In this document: piece by piece, positions 60,950 to 64,000 of the stretch
Position numbering within the stretch: position 1 is the first letter of the stretch
Layout: each line of letters starts with the position of its first letter
NCBI GenBank assembly: GCA_014843695.1
Contig: CM026390.1
Coordinates: forward strand, 59,054,057 to 59,118,056
Length of the DNA: 64,000 nucleotides
Direction of reading: 5' to 3'
Origin: Archivesica marissinica
Taxonomy: Eukaryota; Mollusca; Bivalvia; Venerida; Vesicomyidae
Made by a program: the position numbers and the translations under genes
Notes under the pieces: generated by a model
Told to the model about the DNA's origin: nothing
Database searches by the model: none
Seen by the model: the letters and a program-made list of their open reading frames with translations, nothing else

Positions 60950-61935
60950 CACTACACATGATAGCTAACACTGGTACATATTATATCTAGCACAACGTGG
61001 TATCTAATACCACATTATATTTAACACAAGTAAACATGATCCAGTACACATGATATATAATACCACATGATATTAACACAAGTAAACATGATCCCGTACA
61101 CATGATATATAATACCACATGATATATAATACCACATGATATTAACACAAGTAAACATGATCCAGTACACATGATATATAATACCACATGCTATTTAACA
61201 CAAGTAAACATGATCCAGTACACATGATATATAATACCACATGATATTAACACAAGTAAACATGATCCAGTACACATGATATATAATACCACATGATATA
61301 TAATACCACATGATATTAACACAAGTAAACATGATCCAGTACACATGATATATAATACCACATGATATATAATACCACATGATATTAACACAAGTAAACA
61401 TGACCCAGTACACATGATATATAATACCACATGCTATTTAACACAAGTAAACATGATCCAGTACACATGATATATAATACCACATGCTATATAATACCAC
61501 ATGATATATACTACCACATGATATTTAACACAAGTAAACATGATCCAGTACACATGATATATAATACCACATGATATATAATACCACATGATATATACTA
61601 CCACATGATATTTAACACAAGTAAACATGATCCAGTACACATGATATATAATACCACATGATATTTAACACAAGTAAACATGATCCAGTACACATGATAT
61701 ATAATACCACATGATATCTAATACCACATGATATATAATACCACATGATATCTAATACCACATGCTATTTAACACAAGTAAACATGATCCAGTACACATG
61801 ATATATAATACCACATGATATTTAGCACAAGTAAACATGATCCAGTACACATGATATCTAATACCACATTCTATTTAACACAAGTAAACATGATCCAGTA
61901 CACATGATATCTAATACCACATGCTATTTAACACA
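60950..61935. repeat. Array of about 53-bp units related to the 22-bp array
   Basis: Units contain 'acaagtaaacatgatccagt', then 'acacatgatatataatacca' and 'catgatatt', with optional extra 19-bp subunits (tataataccacatgata). The stretch 'tgatatctaataccac' matches the 22-bp unit, so this is probably a diverged form of the same family. Minus-strand frames of 66-79 codons are periodic. Confidence 0.88.
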
Positions 61936-62119
61936 GTCTACATCCGTTATGTTAAAGTCGGTTATGTCGAATTCACCGGTTATCTCGAAGTCCCGTTTCA
62001 GACACTATCATTTTACATATAACTGGATATGTTTATATCGGATTTCGTTTAGTCAAACTTCGGTTATGTCGAAGTATTTTGTTCGATCCGACGGAATTCG
62101 ACATAACGGATGTAGACTG
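61934..62119. mobile_element. TA-MITE family 2, second copy
   Basis: Starts 'cagtctacatccgttatgtt' and ends 'gacataacggatgtagactg', with TA at the right (62120-62121) but CA at the left. It follows the end of the 53-bp array directly and shares the interior with the copy at 52313. Confidence 0.83.
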
Positions 62120-62145
62120 TACATGCATTTGTTGGCCCCACTCTG

Positions 62146-62570
62146 CATTATACACACTCGGATAGTGTATTTAGTGAATGTATAAATAATAAAGGGCATA
62201 ATTTAGTAAATAAATGCAAATATGTTGAGAATAACACGAAACCCTATCCAACAAAATAGTATATACACGTATACATATATATATATGTACCACATCTCCA
62301 CTGGATCATCCGGGGAACCATATGGGAACCAAATATTGTTGCAGAATTTCAACAACGTAAATAGATTGACCTGGCACTTTCTGGATTCCAGCTCAAGCCA
62401 GTATTTCTATGCGCACAACAGTGAAAGCTTGGAACTAGTTTCCTGAAAACAATTGGACAATTTTAATACCTACAAAACAATTGGACAATTTTAATACCTA
62501 TAATACAAATACATAGCAGTAATTCTTATCACATAAATTCCCATTCGTTCAGAAATATATTCAGTCTGTG
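62146..62570. repeat. Dispersed repeat, copy 2
   Basis: Homologous to 48173-48540 in the same orientation. It contains a local duplication of 'aaaacaattggacaatttta' (about 62445 and 62475) and a TATA expansion at 62270-62290 that are absent from copy 1. Confidence 0.75.
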
Positions 62571-62922
62571 CCCGATTCTGTTAGTAATTAAAGGTTATAA
62601 TCGACACAATTTGACTGACATGTACCTTAGAATAAAGCACGTATTACTTTTCTACTAAGTTAGCAAATTAATCTCAAGTTACATCAACGTTAATCGGGGT
62701 TAATCCAACTTAATGTTAAACACCAGATCATGTTGCTGTTAATCGCAATTTAAAGTAGGTGTTGCAAATCACGGTTAATGAGCCATTAACAACAAGTGGA
62801 TTAGCCACGTCGCACATTTGGAATACATATTTTATGCTTTGTAATGGCTTAATGCATAAGCGATAATCTGTGGTGATTAAGGATTATGTGTAAATATTTG
62901 TGATTTCAGAAATGAAACCAAA
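62571..62922. other. Unique AT-rich DNA, nothing recognised
   Basis: Contains repeated 'gttaat' motifs (62680-62790) but no regular array and no frame. Confidence 0.4.
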
Positions 62923-63160
62923 AGTGAGTGTGGTTAGCGCGCTCGCTTCTCGCAAATGCAACCCGGGTTCGATCCTCGGACTGGGAAGTATGTGAGATGG
63001 TACGGTGGTGGCTATATCGGACAGGTGGGTTTTCTCCGGGTACTCCGGTTGTCTCCCACACGAATGACCACATTTACGCTTTCATCCGCGTCAACGAGAG
63101 TGATTAATATAAGTTGTTAGAACTTGTTCCGTAATCGTTGTAAAATAAATAAAGTTTAAA
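62923..63160 (+). mobile_element. SINE-C, almost complete
   Basis: The head is 'gtggttagcgcgctcgcttc', the B box 'cccgggttcgatcctcgg', then 'gtgggttttctccggg' and 'actccggttgtctcccac', with the tail 'gtaaaataaataaagttt'. The first bases of the head are replaced by other sequence. Confidence 0.83.
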
Positions 63161-63454
63161 CGTCCCCGCGCCCACCACCCACCACATACAATGTTTATTG
63201 ATTGTTTGGGGCTTTACACATGTTATGGGACAATCTGCAGGCCGGGCCTTCCGGACCTAATAGTAGCTATGTGCCTGACACATACACACACAACGTATTC
63301 GAATTGTTTCAACATGGACTAATAGATAATTAATGCTGATGTTGCTTAGCGTTTATACAGCTCGCCGTTAGAGTTACCGCAACCAGTCCTTTCATTGTAA
63401 TCGCTTGTACAATGGTACAGCTGCTCAATACTCTAAGACCAGACACTTACGTGT

Positions 63455-63650
63455 CATTCGTCCAGTTGCTAACACACTGTACTGCAAATCCAGCAATCGC
63501 ACGAAAGTTCGATCCTTCGTCCCGCTATAACAGTATTAACGTCCTTCAGAAGGAACTATAAACCGATGTCCGGTGCATTGAAGTTATACACCGGAAACGT
63601 AAACGAACAAGTGGTGCTTTTATCTCTTGTATATCCCCATATGACTAATG
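63455..63650 (+). mobile_element. Decayed SINE-B-like element
   Basis: B box 'gaaagttcgatcc' (about 63507) is followed by 'ccttcagaaggaactataaa', 'tatacaccggaaacgtaaa' and 'tatccccatatgac', in the same order as the matching SINE-B parts but with many differences. It is an old or related family. Confidence 0.5.
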
Positions 63651-63689
63651 TGCTTCTCGGTAAATAGGCCCTTCAACCAAGATGTAGGA

Positions 63690-64000
63690 TAGAGGTAACC
63701 ATACAGACAGGTTGCTTCCTAACCATACAGACAGGTTGCTTCCTAACCATACAAGCAGGCTGCTTCCTAACCATACAAGCAGGATGCTTCCTAACCATAC
63801 AAGCAGGTTGCTTCCTAACCATACACGCATGTTGCTTCCTAACCATATAAGCAGGTTGCTTCCTAACCATACAAGCAGGTTGCTTCCTAACCATACAAGC
63901 AGGTTGCTTCCTAACCATACAAGCAGGTTGCTTCCTAACCATACAAGCAGGTTGCTTCCTAACCACACAAGCAGGTTGCTTCCTAACCACACAAGCAGGT
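63690..64000. repeat. 24-bp minisatellite, cut by the right window edge
   Basis: About 13 copies of 'gcaggttgcttcctaaccat' plus 'acaa'. It is unrelated in sequence to the 24-bp array at 410-13258. Both minus-strand frames (105 and 115 codons) are periodic. Confidence 0.93.

Noticed and set aside
59703..60968. 421-codon frame with VSSLCTHTL repeats and minus-strand GAQRANQGM frames
   Set aside because: Both strands are open with the same 27-bp period, which is expected from the repeat alone.

Overview
This window looks like nuclear DNA of an invertebrate animal, most likely a bivalve mollusc or another lophotrochozoan. The grounds are the tRNA-derived SINEs, an EN/RT non-LTR retrotransposon, TA- and TTAA-flanked MITEs, a eukaryotic class II tRNA-Ser, AT-rich unique DNA, and the absence of any bacterial gene or operon. 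The species call is inference. I found no intact host protein-coding gene. The only gene I judge functional is tRNA-Ser(TGA) at 54489-54570. The only well-preserved protein sequence is the ORF of a LINE on the minus strand (38628-41592), broken by one in-frame stop and one frameshift. A second, older LINE is represented only by its C-terminal tail at about 20185-20471.

Roughly half of the window is tandem repeat, in at least fifteen different arrays with units of 18 to about 100 bp. From left to right these are: 42 bp (1-205); 24 bp, about 520 copies (410-13258, split by a SINE); 18 bp (16322-16545); about 97 bp (17471-17740); 54 bp (19525-20125); 42-44 bp (21585-25900); 39-40 bp with CACGTG and ATCGAT in most units (26060-28640); 41 bp (33355-33690); 23 bp (37731-38275); 49 bp (42760-46005); a 59-bp tRNA-like half-module (48583-49010); 36 bp (49175-49405); 81 bp (55133-55300); 22 bp (55310-59225); 27 bp (59683-60920); about 53 bp (60950-61935); and 24 bp (63690-64000). 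The long reading frames in these regions arise because many unit lengths are multiples of three, and I do not annotate them as genes. Three of the large arrays have higher-order structure with a period of about ten units.

The DNA between arrays is rich in mobile elements. I recognise five SINE families by internal pol III promoter boxes and shared tails. Here I call them A (tRNA-Pro-like), B (tRNA-Thr-like), C (tRNA-Glu-like, with a domain resembling a widely conserved metazoan SINE core), D (class II tRNA-like) and E. Several copies keep target-site duplications, so the order of insertion can sometimes be read. SINE-B sits inside SINE-A at 29750-30028. SINE-D sits inside the 24-bp array. The LINE and a SINE-A share one target site at about 41750. 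MITE families with TA or TTAA target sites are also present, one nested inside another inverted-repeat element.

The remaining stretches are AT-rich and without recognisable content. Overall this is a gene-poor region where tandem amplification and retroposition dominate. The most unusual objects are the tandem array of tRNA-like half-modules at 48.6-49.0 kb, the 3902-bp duplication inside the 24-bp array, and the shared target site of the LINE and SINE-A.
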